Assembly (NCBI RefSeq): GCF_019352895.1
Contig: NZ_JAAAFX010000014.1
Span: 615,510-679,509 of the forward strand
Direction: 5' to 3'
Origin: Variovorax boronicumulans
Lineage (GTDB): Bacteria; Pseudomonadota; Gammaproteobacteria; Burkholderiales; Burkholderiaceae_C
DNA length: 64,000 bases
Position numbers and translations under genes: made by a program
In this document: piece after piece, positions 10,307 through 18,104 of the stretch
Layout: each line of letters opens with the position of its first letter
Numbering within the stretch: the stretch's first letter is position 1
The notes under the pieces: generated by a model
Told to the model about the DNA's origin: nothing
What the model saw: only the letters and a program-made list of their open reading frames with translations
Database searches by the model: none

Positions 10307-10746
10307 AGTTCGCCGACTTCCATCTGGGGCAGGTCATCGAGGCCGGGCCCTACGAACTGAGCGAAGCCGAGCTGCTGCAGTTCGCCCGTGCCTACGATCC
10401 GCAGTGGTTCCACACCGACGCGGCCGCCGCGGACGGCGGGCCCTTCGGCGGCCTGATCGCGAGCGGCTGGCACACCTGCGCCATCGCCATGCGGCTCGTC
10501 GTGGAGGCCGCGCTGGCCGGTTCCGAATCCTTCGCCTCGCCGGGCCTGCAGTACGTGAAGTGGCCGCAGCCTGTGCGCGCCGGCGACGTGCTGCGCCTGC
10601 GCGCGGAAGTGGTCAGCGTGCGCGTGTCGGAACGGCGGCCGTCGCTGGGCATCCTCGACTGGCAGTGGCAGCTGTTCAACCAGCGCAAACTCTGCGTGCT
10701 CGACCTGCAGGCGACCAGCCTGTTCCAGCTGCGCGAGGCGCGTTGA
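10303..10746 (+). CDS. MaoC-type (R)-hydratase-like hotdog protein
   Basis: The 147-residue hotdog-fold protein contains D-PQWFHTD and GGLIASGWHT, the MaoC dehydratase signature where Asp and His act on an enoyl-CoA. It starts with GTG at 10303, overlapping the stop of the preceding gene (GTGA), so translation is probably coupled. The family hydrates or dehydrates acyl-CoA intermediates. The substrate here is unknown; its place in the box operon suggests dehydroadipyl-CoA-type esters. Confidence 0.8.
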   Translation: MKFADFHLGQVIEAGPYELSEAELLQFARAYDPQWFHTDAAAADGGPFGGLIASGWHTCAIAMRLVVEAALAGSESFASPGLQYVKWPQPVRAGDVLRLRAEVVSVRVSERRPSLGILDWQWQLFNQRKLCVLDLQATSLFQLREAR

Positions 10747-10817
10747 GCGTCGGTGCGTGCTATGTTCGTTCGGCCACGGACTGACCGATGGCGGCAGACC
10801 TACAACGGAGACAGGCC

Positions 10818-11240
10818 ATGCGAATTTGGCAGAAGGACGTGACGCTGGCGCTGCTCAATGGCAGCCATGACCACACCGCGGTCGAGCGGCTGGGCATCGA
10901 GTTCCTCGAAGTGGGCGACGATTTCATCCGTGCGCGGGCGCCCGTGGATGCGCGCACGATGACCCAGCATGGCACGCTGGATTCCGGCGTGGCCGTGGTG
11001 CTGGCCGAGACGCTGGGTTCTTGCGGCGCGCACTACGCGACACCGGACGACCGGCGCGCGGTGGGCCTGAGCATCAACGCCCACCACTTCAAGCGGCCGT
11101 CGAAGGGCTGGATCACCGGTGTGACCCGGCCGCTGCAGAACGAGGACGGGGCCCAGGCCTGGACCATCGAGATCAAGGACGACGAGGGCGATCTGGTCTG
11201 CACCTCGCAGATCGTGATGGCCGTGCTCGGCCCGCGTTAG
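10818..11240 (+). CDS. PaaI-type hotdog thioesterase
   Basis: The 140-residue protein shows the hotdog thioesterase pattern MTQHGTLDSGVAVVLAET followed by a second half ending SQIVMAVLG. Members of this family hydrolyse CoA esters of aromatic or epoxidised acids and so free CoA from dead-end products. The ATG at 10818 follows GGAG at 10807-10810; an in-frame ATG at 10788 lacks one. It is the last gene of the rightward benzoate series, and a convergent gene ends 7 bp further on. Confidence 0.8.
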   Translation: MRIWQKDVTLALLNGSHDHTAVERLGIEFLEVGDDFIRARAPVDARTMTQHGTLDSGVAVVLAETLGSCGAHYATPDDRRAVGLSINAHHFKRPSKGWITGVTRPLQNEDGAQAWTIEIKDDEGDLVCTSQIVMAVLGPR

Positions 11241-11247
11241 ACCAACC

Positions 11248-12069
11248 TCAGTTCGACTGCAGCAGCGCGATCTCGCGGCGCAGCGCCTCGTTCTCGCGCG
11301 TGAGTTCGGCCACGCGGGCGCGCAGCGTCGTCAGTTCGTCGCCGGCATCGCCGTGGCTTTCTGCGGCGCCTTCGCCCGCGTCTGCCGAGGCCGCGTCCTC
11401 GCGCGGCTTGCGCTTGTTGGCTTCGCGCACGCGCTTGGCGGCCTGCTTGAGCTCGTCCTTGCCGCCGTTGGCTGCGGCGGTCTGCTCTTCGGCCGGCAGG
11501 CTGGACACGGCGGCCGCCGCATTGAGCGTGATCGTGCCGGACTTGAGCGCGGCCACCACTTCGGGCGCGGCCTGCTTCTGGATCTTCTCGATCATCACCA
11601 CCTGGCTGCTGCTCAGGCGCGCGGCCTTGGCGATGGATTCGCGGCTGTCCAGTGGCGCGGGCGGCGGCGTGTCGTCGACGTCGAAGGGCGGGCCTTCATC
11701 GGCTTCGTTGCCGGTGGGCACGCTCGGCGCAGCCGCGCGGGCGCGGCGCTCGGCCACGATCTCGCGCTTGCGCAGCGCCAGCACGCCGCGCTGGAAGTCC
11801 GAGACGCTGCGGCGGCCCAGGTGCTGGTCGATCATCCAGAGGTGCACGTCCTCGATGGTGCGAAAGCGCGGGTTCTGCACTGTCTGGAAGGGCAGGTCGT
11901 GCTTCTGGCAGATGCCGTAGCGGTTGTGGCCGTCGACCAGCACGTCGCCCCAGAGCACCAGGGCGTCGCGGCAGCCCTCGGCCAGCATGCTGCGTTCGAG
12001 CGCTTCGTATTCCTCCGGCGTCAGCGGGTCGATATAGGCTTTGAGTTCTTCGTTGACGACGATGTCCAT
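11248..12069 (-). CDS. ParB-like nuclease-domain protein
   Basis: The 273-residue protein begins with a ParB/Spo0J N-terminal-like domain (residues about 1-110): I-P--YEALE-S, ALVLWGDVLVDGHNRY and the HLGRRSVSDFQRG segment. A middle helix-turn-helix-like part (ESIAKAARLSSSQVVMIEKI) follows. It ends in a charged linker and a short predicted coiled coil (LRARVAELTRENEALRREI). No parA or origin is visible nearby, so chromosome partitioning is doubtful; similar solitary genes occur in phage or plasmid relics. The start is the ATG at 12067-12069; a GTG two codons upstream is possible. Confidence 0.7.
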   Translation of the reverse strand: MDIVVNEELKAYIDPLTPEEYEALERSMLAEGCRDALVLWGDVLVDGHNRYGICQKHDLPFQTVQNPRFRTIEDVHLWMIDQHLGRRSVSDFQRGVLALRKREIVAERRARAAAPSVPTGNEADEGPPFDVDDTPPPAPLDSRESIAKAARLSSSQVVMIEKIQKQAAPEVVAALKSGTITLNAAAAVSSLPAEEQTAAANGGKDELKQAAKRVREANKRKPREDAASADAGEGAAESHGDAGDELTTLRARVAELTRENEALRREIALLQSN

Positions 12070-12147
12070 GGGCACGGGATCCGGGAAATGAGCAGAAGGG
12101 CCGGCATTGTAGAGAGGGCCGCCGCGCCCATCGCCCGGGCCGGGTCT

Positions 12148-12780
12148 TCAGCTCGACAGCGGCATCGGCGTGAGCCGGCTCGCTTCAAGGCCCAGCGCGT
12201 CCATCACGCGCATCGCGGCATAGGCGTCGTTGGCGGCGTAGCACACCTGGCCTTCGCTCAGATGCCGGGCCGCCCAGTTGGAGGTGGTCTGCTTGCGCGA
12301 CTTGATGAAGCGCTGGCCGAACACCAGCGCCACCGCGGTCTTCACGCCCACCGAGTTGCGGTAGCCGCGGCGCTTGAACACGGTGTCGAGGTCGACCACG
12401 GCCTGCGGGTCGATGCCCAGCGTGTGGCGGATCTGGGTGCGGTCGCCGGCCAGGCCGAAGCCGACCTTGGTCAGCGCGCTCGAGGCCAGCAGGCTGGCCG
12501 CGGCCGCGCGGCAGACCGGGTCGTGCAGCTGGAACACCCAGGCCCGGTCGAGCGAGGCGAACTGCACCGTGTGCGGGCCGGTCGAGACCTCGTTCTTGAG
12601 AAAGGTCGGCTTCGATTCCGTGTCGAATCCCACCACCCGCAGCGCGCCCAGCGCGGCGAGCGCCTGTTCGGCCTGCAGCGCGGTCGCGACCACCTCGATG
12701 TCGCGCATCTCGAGGCCGGCTAAGGGTTCGAGCAAGGCGATCTCGTCGCGTGTGGGCAGGGGCGGCGGGGCGGTGTTCAT
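12148..12780 (-). CDS. DEDDy 3'-5' exonuclease (RNase D-like catalytic domain)
   Basis: The 210-residue protein consists of one DEDDy exonuclease domain. Motif I is VVGFDTESKP, motif II is VGFGLAGDRTQIRH and motif III is CYAANDAYA. It lacks the HRDC domains of full RNase D, so it is a compact single-domain member acting on RNA or DNA 3' ends. Its ATG at 12778-12780 overlaps the stop of the TfoX-like gene, indicating translational coupling. It closes the operon that begins with frmR. Confidence 0.82.
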   Translation of the reverse strand: MNTAPPPLPTRDEIALLEPLAGLEMRDIEVVATALQAEQALAALGALRVVGFDTESKPTFLKNEVSTGPHTVQFASLDRAWVFQLHDPVCRAAAASLLASSALTKVGFGLAGDRTQIRHTLGIDPQAVVDLDTVFKRRGYRNSVGVKTAVALVFGQRFIKSRKQTTSNWAARHLSEGQVCYAANDAYAAMRVMDALGLEASRLTPMPLSS

Positions 12781-13160
12781 GGTGCTTTCTTTGTCTTCTT
12801 CGCAGGGGCCTTGCGGGGTTTGGCGGGTTTGGGCGCGCCGGCGCGCAGCGCCGCCTCCCAGGCCCGGCGGCCCCACAGGGTGGCGAGTTCGGCGTCGTCG
12901 AACAGGTCGGCCGGGGCCTCGCGGTACGACAGCCGGGCCGGCTTGCCCTGCCGCAGGTAGCTGAAGTGTGGCAGCTGCAGCGCATCGAAATGCGGGGCGC
13001 TCTGGTCGTCGGCCTTGAGGTAGAGCACGTCGCCCAGCACCAGCGCGATCATGCGCCCGTCGTGGAACACGCCGTGGCCGCCGAACATGCGGCGCGTCTG
13101 GATGCGGCCCAGGCCCTGGAAGATCTCGTGCAGGCTGTCGACGAAGGCGGCGGAGGCCAT
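12777..13160 (-). CDS. TfoX/Sxy N-terminal domain protein
   Basis: The 127-residue protein matches the TfoX N-terminal domain: TRRMFGGHGVFHDGRMIALV and DVLYLKAD are its typical segments. A lysine/proline-rich tail of about 20 residues follows. TfoX regulates competence in gammaproteobacteria, but isolated N-terminal domains in betaproteobacteria have no proven role. It starts 5 nt after the S-formylglutathione hydrolase stop and overlaps the exonuclease gene by 4 nt. Confidence 0.8.
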   Translation of the reverse strand: MASAAFVDSLHEIFQGLGRIQTRRMFGGHGVFHDGRMIALVLGDVLYLKADDQSAPHFDALQLPHFSYLRQGKPARLSYREAPADLFDDAELATLWGRRAWEAALRAGAPKPAKPRKAPAKKTKKAP

Positions 13161-13165
13161 GCCGC

Positions 13166-14023
13166 TCAGCGCGCGAGCTGCGCGGCGTGGTGCCGCAGGT
13201 GGTCGGCCATGAAGCTCTGGATGAAGTAGTAGCCGTGGTCGTAGCCCGCGTGGCGGCGCAGCGTGAGCGGCTGGCCGATGTGTTCGCAGGCGGCCTCGAA
13301 CAGCTGCGGGTGCAGCTGCTCGGCCAGGAATTTGTCGGCCAGGCCCTGGTCGATCAGGATGCCCGCGGGGTAGGGCGCGACCGGCTGGTTGTCCATCAGC
13401 ACCGTGGCATCGTGTTCGAGCCAGGCCGAACGGTCCGCGCCGAGGTAGCCGGCGAAGGCCTTCTCGCCCCAGGGGCAGCGCGTGGGCGCGCAGATCGGCG
13501 CGAAGGCCGAGAGCGACTTGAACAGCCCCGGGTGGCGCAGCGCCAGCGTGAGCGCGCCATGGCCGCCCATCGAGTGGCCGGACAGGCCGACGCGCTGCAG
13601 GTCGATGCCGCACTGCGCGCCCAGCAGGGGCAGCAGTTCGCCGATCAGGTAGCTCTCCATGCGCCAGTGCGTGGCCCAGGGGGCCTGCGTGGCGTCGAGG
13701 TAGAAGCCGGCGCCGACACCGAAGTCCCAGGCCTCGGCCTCGCCCGGCGCGTTGGCGCCGCGCGGGCTGGTGTCAGGCGCGACCAGGGCCAAGCCCAGCT
13801 CGGCCGCGAGCCGCTGCGCGCCGGCCTTGACCATGAAGGTCTCCTCGTTGCAGGTCAGGCCCGCGAGGTAGACCAGCGCCGGCACCGGGCCGTCGGCGGC
13901 CTGCGGCGGCAGGAAGACCGAGAAGCGCATCGGCAGGCCGATCTCGCGCGAGGCATGTTCGTGGAAGCGCTGCGTGCCGCCGAAGCAGGCGTGCTCGGAC
14001 AGGGTCTTCAGGGTGTCGCTCAT
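13166..14023 (-). CDS. fghA: S-formylglutathione hydrolase
   Basis: The 285-residue esterase-D-family enzyme hydrolyses S-formylglutathione to formate and glutathione, completing formaldehyde oxidation. The nucleophile serine is in GHSMGGHGALT (about residue 147) and the catalytic histidine in GYDHGYYF near the C-terminus. The N-terminal HACFGG-Q-F-HEHAS segment is typical. It lies 10 nt downstream of adhC in the same direction. Confidence 0.95.
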   Translation of the reverse strand: MSDTLKTLSEHACFGGTQRFHEHASREIGLPMRFSVFLPPQAADGPVPALVYLAGLTCNEETFMVKAGAQRLAAELGLALVAPDTSPRGANAPGEAEAWDFGVGAGFYLDATQAPWATHWRMESYLIGELLPLLGAQCGIDLQRVGLSGHSMGGHGALTLALRHPGLFKSLSAFAPICAPTRCPWGEKAFAGYLGADRSAWLEHDATVLMDNQPVAPYPAGILIDQGLADKFLAEQLHPQLFEAACEHIGQPLTLRRHAGYDHGYYFIQSFMADHLRHHAAQLAR

Positions 14024-14033
14024 CGCGCGCCGA

Positions 14034-15143
14034 TCAGTAGTGGACCACCGAGCGGATCGACTTGCCTTCGTGCATCAGGTCGAAGGCCTCGTTGATGCCC
14101 GACAGCGGCATGGTGTGGGTGACGAAGGGCGCGAGCTGGATGTCGCCCTTCATCGCGTCCTCGACCATGCCCGGCAGCTGCGAGCGGCCCTTGACGCCGC
14201 CGAAGGCCGTGCCCAGCCAGCGCCGGCCGGTCACCAGCTGGAACGGGCGGGTGGAGATCTCCTGGCCCGCGCCGGCCACGCCGATGATCACCGACTGGCC
14301 CCAGCCGCGGTGCGCGCACTCGAGCGCGGCGCGCATCACGTTGACGTTGCCGATGCACTCGAAGGAATGGTCGACGCCCCAGGTCGTCATCTCGACGATC
14401 ACCTGCTGGATCGGCTTGTCGTGGTCCTTGGGGTTCACGCAGTCGGTGGCGCCGAAGGTGCGGGCCAGGTCGAACTTCGAGGGGTTGGTGTCGATGGCGA
14501 TGATGCGCCCGGCCTTGGCCAGCTTGGCGCCCTGGATCACCGCCAGGCCGATGCCGCCCAGGCCGAACACCGCGACCGAGTCGCCTTCCTGCACCTTGGC
14601 GGTGTTCTTCACCGCGCCCAGGCCGGTGGTCACGCCGCAGCCCAGCAGGCAGACCTGCTCGGGGTTGGCGTCGGGGTTGATCTTGGCCAGCGAGACCTCG
14701 GCCACCACCGTGTATTCGCTGAAGGTCGAGCAGCCCATGTAGTGGTAGATCGGCTGGCCGTTGTAGCTGAAGCGGGTGGTGCCGTCGGGCATCACGCCCT
14801 TGCCCTGCGTGGCGCGCACGGCCACGCAGAGGTTGGTCTTGCCGCTCTTGCAGAACAGGCACTCGCCGCATTCGGCGGTGTAGAGCGGGATCACATGGTC
14901 GCCGGGCTTGACGCTGGTCACGCCTTCGCCGACCTCGACCACGATGCCCGCGCCTTCATGGCCCAGCACCGCGGGGAACAGGCCCTCGGGATCGTCGCCG
15001 CTGAGCGTGAAGGCGTCGGTGTGGCAGATGCCGGTGTGGGTGATCTTCACCAGCACCTCGCCCTTCTGCGGCGGGGCGACGTCGATCTCGACGATCTGGA
15101 GGGGCTGTCCGGCAGCGAAGGCGACGGCGGCGCGGGATTTCAT
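14034..15143 (-). CDS. frmA: S-(hydroxymethyl)glutathione dehydrogenase (class III ADH)
   Basis: The 369-residue zinc alcohol dehydrogenase oxidises S-hydroxymethylglutathione with NAD+. Catalytic zinc ligands lie in GICHTDAFTLSG and GHEGAGIVVEVG. The structural zinc cluster is in CGECLFCKSGKTNLC, and GLGGIGLAVIQGA is the nucleotide-binding turn. Full length for class III. It follows frmR after 37 nt and precedes fghA, the standard formaldehyde-detoxification order. Confidence 0.96.
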   Translation of the reverse strand: MKSRAAVAFAAGQPLQIVEIDVAPPQKGEVLVKITHTGICHTDAFTLSGDDPEGLFPAVLGHEGAGIVVEVGEGVTSVKPGDHVIPLYTAECGECLFCKSGKTNLCVAVRATQGKGVMPDGTTRFSYNGQPIYHYMGCSTFSEYTVVAEVSLAKINPDANPEQVCLLGCGVTTGLGAVKNTAKVQEGDSVAVFGLGGIGLAVIQGAKLAKAGRIIAIDTNPSKFDLARTFGATDCVNPKDHDKPIQQVIVEMTTWGVDHSFECIGNVNVMRAALECAHRGWGQSVIIGVAGAGQEISTRPFQLVTGRRWLGTAFGGVKGRSQLPGMVEDAMKGDIQLAPFVTHTMPLSGINEAFDLMHEGKSIRSVVHY

Positions 15144-15180
15144 GGGAAGGAACTCCTGAAGAATGAGAGGGGATAGGTGC

Positions 15181-15456
15181 TCAGCGCAGGTAGGTGCGCA
15201 CCAGCGTGGTCATGTCCTGCACCCGCTGCGCATGGCGCGGGTCGGTGTCGGCGGCCGAACCGAACTCCTCGCGGATGTGCGATTCGAGCACCTCGGACAT
15301 CAGCCCGTTGACGGCACCACGGATCGCCGCGAGCTGCTGCAGCACGCTGCCGCATTCGGCGCCGGCTTCCAGCGCCCGTTCGAGCGCATCGGCCTGGCCG
15401 CGGATGCGACGCACGCGCAGCAGGGCCTTTTTCTTCTCGTCGGGCGAATGGGGCAT
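15181..15456 (-). CDS. frmR: FrmR/CsoR-family formaldehyde-responsive repressor
   Basis: The 91-residue all-helical repressor belongs to the FrmR/RcnR/CsoR family. N-terminal HSPDEKKKALLRVRRIRGQ and the conserved cysteine in GAECGSVLQQ fit the FrmR subgroup, which reacts with formaldehyde through Pro2 and this cysteine and then releases DNA. It leads the frmR-adhC-fghA operon. An operator-like palindrome lies 11 nt upstream of its start. Confidence 0.92.
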   Translation of the reverse strand: MPHSPDEKKKALLRVRRIRGQADALERALEAGAECGSVLQQLAAIRGAVNGLMSEVLESHIREEFGSAADTDPRHAQRVQDMTTLVRTYLR

Positions 15457-15467
15457 GGCTGGAGTGT

Positions 15468-15484
15468 ATACCCCCGGGGAGTAT
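15468..15484. promoter_or_regulatory. FrmR operator-like palindrome
   Basis: ATACCCCCGGGGAGTAT is a near-perfect dyad with a G/C tract flanked by AT ends, the form of FrmR/RcnR-type operators. It lies between frmR (minus) and aroQ (plus), within the expected promoter zone of frmR. Self-repression by FrmR is the natural reading. The effect on aroQ, 64 nt away, is unknown. Confidence 0.65.
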
Positions 15485-15548
15485 CGTTCGTGACGATCGG
15501 CATCGACCCTGGCCTAAGATGCCGGGTCCCAGCAGCCAGACTTTCCAG

Positions 15549-15992
15549 ATGAAGACCATCCTCGTTCTCAACGGCCCCAACCTCAACCTGCTCGGCACCC
15601 GCGAGCCCGCGCAGTACGGCCACGACACGCTGCCCGATGTCGAGCGCCTGTGCGCCGAGGCCGGCGCGAAGCTGGGCGTGGCCATCGAATGCCGCCAGAC
15701 CAACCACGAAGGTGCGCTGGTCGACTGGCTGCACGAGGCCGGACGCGAAGTGGCGGCGGGGCGCATGCTCGGTGTGGTGCTCAATGCGGGCGCCTACACC
15801 CACACCTCGGTCGCGCTGCACGATGCCATCAAGGGCGCCAGCGTGCCGGTGATCGAACTGCACATCTCCAACGTGCATGCGCGCGAGGCCTTCCGCCACC
15901 ATTCGTTCATCTCGCCGGCGGCACGCGGCATCATCGTCGGGCTGGGCGTCAAGGGCTATGCGCTGGCGATCGAGGCGCTGACCCAGCTATGA
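15549..15992 (+). CDS. aroQ: Type II 3-dehydroquinate dehydratase
   Basis: The 147-residue enzyme converts 3-dehydroquinate to 3-dehydroshikimate in the shikimate pathway. Characteristic segments are LNGPNLNLLGTREP, NHEGALVDWLHEA (lid and Tyr/Arg region), LNAGAYTHTSVAL and ELHISNVHAREAFRHHS. The ATG at 15549 gives MKTILVLNGPN, the usual N-terminus. Its stop overlaps the start of tag by 4 nt. Confidence 0.96.
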   Translation: MKTILVLNGPNLNLLGTREPAQYGHDTLPDVERLCAEAGAKLGVAIECRQTNHEGALVDWLHEAGREVAAGRMLGVVLNAGAYTHTSVALHDAIKGASVPVIELHISNVHAREAFRHHSFISPAARGIIVGLGVKGYALAIEALTQL

Positions 15993-16621
15993 CGCTGGCC
16001 GAAGGGCTGTTCGCCGACGACGAGGGCGCGCCGCGCTGCCGCTGGTGCGAAGCCACGCCGGCCTACCGGCACTACCACGACAACGAGTGGGGCTTCCCGG
16101 TCACCGACGACCGGCGCCTGTTCGAGAAGCTGTGCCTCGAGGGCTTCCAGGCCGGCCTGAGCTGGCTCACGATCCTCAACAAGCGCGAAAACTTCCGCCA
16201 GGCGTTCGCCAACTTTGAGGCTGAGCAGCTGGTGCGCTTCGGCGAGGCCGACGTGGCGCGCCTGCTGACCAATGCGGGCATCGTGCGGCACCGCGGCAAG
16301 ATCGAGTCGACGCTGAACAACGCGCGCCGCGTGCTCGAACTGCGCGAGGAATTCGGCTCGCTGGCCGCCTATGCCTGGGGCTATGAGCCAGAGCTGTCGA
16401 CGCGGCCGAAGAAGATGACCTTGGCGGCGCTGCGCAGCTTCACCACCTCGGCCGAATCGATCGCGATGTCCAAGGATCTGAAGAAACGCGGCTGGAGCTT
16501 CGTCGGCCCCACCACCGTCTACGCCTTCATGCAGGCCATGGGCCTGGTCAACGACCACATCGAGGGTTGCGGCGCGCGGGCGAAGGCGCTGCAGGCGCGG
16601 CGCGAACTGAAGCGGCCCTAG
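15989..16621 (+). CDS. tag: DNA-3-methyladenine glycosylase I
   Basis: The 210-residue base-excision enzyme removes 3-methyladenine from DNA. It has the zinc-snap cysteine/histidine set (RCRWCE near the start and a C-terminal H-x-GC) plus HDNEWGFPV and FQAGLSWLTILNKRENFR, hallmarks of Tag. The ATG at 15989 overlaps aroQ in ATGA, so the two genes are coupled. A convergent gene overlaps its last 4 nt. Confidence 0.95.
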   Translation: MTLAEGLFADDEGAPRCRWCEATPAYRHYHDNEWGFPVTDDRRLFEKLCLEGFQAGLSWLTILNKRENFRQAFANFEAEQLVRFGEADVARLLTNAGIVRHRGKIESTLNNARRVLELREEFGSLAAYAWGYEPELSTRPKKMTLAALRSFTTSAESIAMSKDLKKRGWSFVGPTTVYAFMQAMGLVNDHIEGCGARAKALQARRELKRP

Positions 16622-18003
16622 CTGCGCCGGTGGGTCGCCGACGGCGGCAGCAGGGGCACGACGAAGGCTTCGGCCGCGGCGAGGTTCCTGGCGGCCAAGG
16701 CACGGAAGGACCTGGAAACGGGCGCTTCCACCCGGCCCTGCTGCACCGCCGTCCAGAACCGCCGGGCCGCATCGAGCGCGGAGGACCACACCTCGGGCTT
16801 GGCGCCGATGGTGCCGAGCCGCGGCGTGATCGGAAGCAGGTCGGGATCCACGCCGCCACCGATGGGTGCGTAGCGCATCGGGAGGATGTCGTAGGCCGGC
16901 GCCACGCTGGCGTAGCCGCCGTCCTCGCGCAGCAGGAAGGAGATGTTGTCGAAGTGGCGGTCGCCATTGCCGATGAGTTCGCTGAAGGCCGCCATGACGT
17001 CGATGTGCCGCGCGCCGCTGGCCGGCAGGTAGCGGGCCTGCACGCATCGCGCCGCGAACTCCGACCAGGTGTCGCGCGCGCCGAAGAACTCGTCGTCGAT
17101 CGCGCCGCACGACAGCATGCCGATGCGGCCATGGCGCCCCTGGCGGTCGAAGCGCTGGACTTCCAGGAACACGTAGGCGCCTGCCATGGACAAGCGGCTG
17201 CGCGCCGCCGGCACGCCGACGGCCGCGAGCGAGCGCAGCGCCAGGTCCTCGAGCGGCAGCAGGGCGGCCATGCGACTGCCCTGCCGGGCGAACTTCACGA
17301 TCACATGGCCCAGGTCTTGAACGAGGCCGAGGAACTTCGGCTGTTCTCCGCCAGCGCTTGACCCGTAGGCCGCATCTTTGAGCTGGTTCGCCATGGCGAC
17401 GAAGTGCGCAGGCTTGTCCGCCGATCGCGTGGGCGCCAGCTCGCGAAAGTCCATCTCCCGTTGCAGGCCGGCGTCGCCGTAGACCAGGTTGCCGGGCAGG
17501 TTCAGTCCGCGCGTGAACAGGTAGGCCACGCGGTGGTCATCGCTCCAGTCCTTCAGGCTGTCCGGGAACTGCAGGTCCGAGGCTGCGGCGCGCGCCACCT
17601 GGCGGCCCAGGAAGCCCGAAGGCGACGCGAATGCCATGTACGGCGGGAGCCCGCCATACAAGGTGGTCCGTGTCGAGCGGCGCTCCAGCGTGGCGCCGCC
17701 GCCGAGGAACTCGACCGTCGCGAAAGGCGCCATCGTCCCCTGATCCGAGATCCGGTAGATGTTCTGCCGTGCACTTAGGCCGCCCGGCAGCTGGCGCAGC
17801 AGGCCGTACCGTGGGGTGCGGTCGCCGGTGATCCGAAAGGCGCTCAGCGTGTCCGGATGCGCCTGAATAGTTCGGGAGAGCGTCGGCTGGCTGATGTCGA
17901 GGGCCGCGGTCAGGGCTTGGGCCGAACGCGCTTCATGGCGCAGAAGGCGTTCCAGTGCCTGATAGCGCCGCGCGTTGTCTGTGGTGCCCGGGCCCGTTGC
18001 CAT
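16618..18003 (-). CDS. yjjJ: HipA-family kinase of the YjjJ type with N-terminal HTH
   Basis: The 461-residue protein joins an N-terminal DNA-binding part (ALTAALDISQPTLSRTIQ, residues about 30-50) to a HipA-like Ser/Thr kinase fold. Kinase features are SAGGEQPKFLGLV (phosphate loop), GNGDRHFDNISF (catalytic Asp and Asn) and APAYDILPM (metal-binding Asp). YjjJ/HipH homologues are described as toxins that may act without an adjacent HipB, consistent with the lack of a neighbouring antitoxin here. The ATG at 18001-18003 is preceded by two ATGAATAG direct repeats. Confidence 0.83.
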   Translation of the reverse strand: MATGPGTTDNARRYQALERLLRHEARSAQALTAALDISQPTLSRTIQAHPDTLSAFRITGDRTPRYGLLRQLPGGLSARQNIYRISDQGTMAPFATVEFLGGGATLERRSTRTTLYGGLPPYMAFASPSGFLGRQVARAAASDLQFPDSLKDWSDDHRVAYLFTRGLNLPGNLVYGDAGLQREMDFRELAPTRSADKPAHFVAMANQLKDAAYGSSAGGEQPKFLGLVQDLGHVIVKFARQGSRMAALLPLEDLALRSLAAVGVPAARSRLSMAGAYVFLEVQRFDRQGRHGRIGMLSCGAIDDEFFGARDTWSEFAARCVQARYLPASGARHIDVMAAFSELIGNGDRHFDNISFLLREDGGYASVAPAYDILPMRYAPIGGGVDPDLLPITPRLGTIGAKPEVWSSALDAARRFWTAVQQGRVEAPVSRSFRALAARNLAAAEAFVVPLLPPSATHRRS

Positions 18004-18010
18004 GGTCGAA

Positions 18011-18029
18011 ATGAATAGCCCATGAATAG
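18011..18029. repeat. ATGAATAG direct repeats upstream of the HipA-like gene
   Basis: ATGAATAG occurs at 18011-18018 and again at 18022-18029, an 11-bp period of about one helical turn. On the minus strand the repeats lie 8-26 nt upstream of the start codon. A related GAATAG occurs inside the gene near 17870. They could be the binding site of the protein's own HTH; this is inference. Confidence 0.5.
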
Positions 18030-18104
18030 TTCGCTGGATTTTACAGGAACCATTCGTTGCACGCGGAATGACCGCGTGCCGGGTCAAGCCGGTGTCGTGC
18101 CCGC

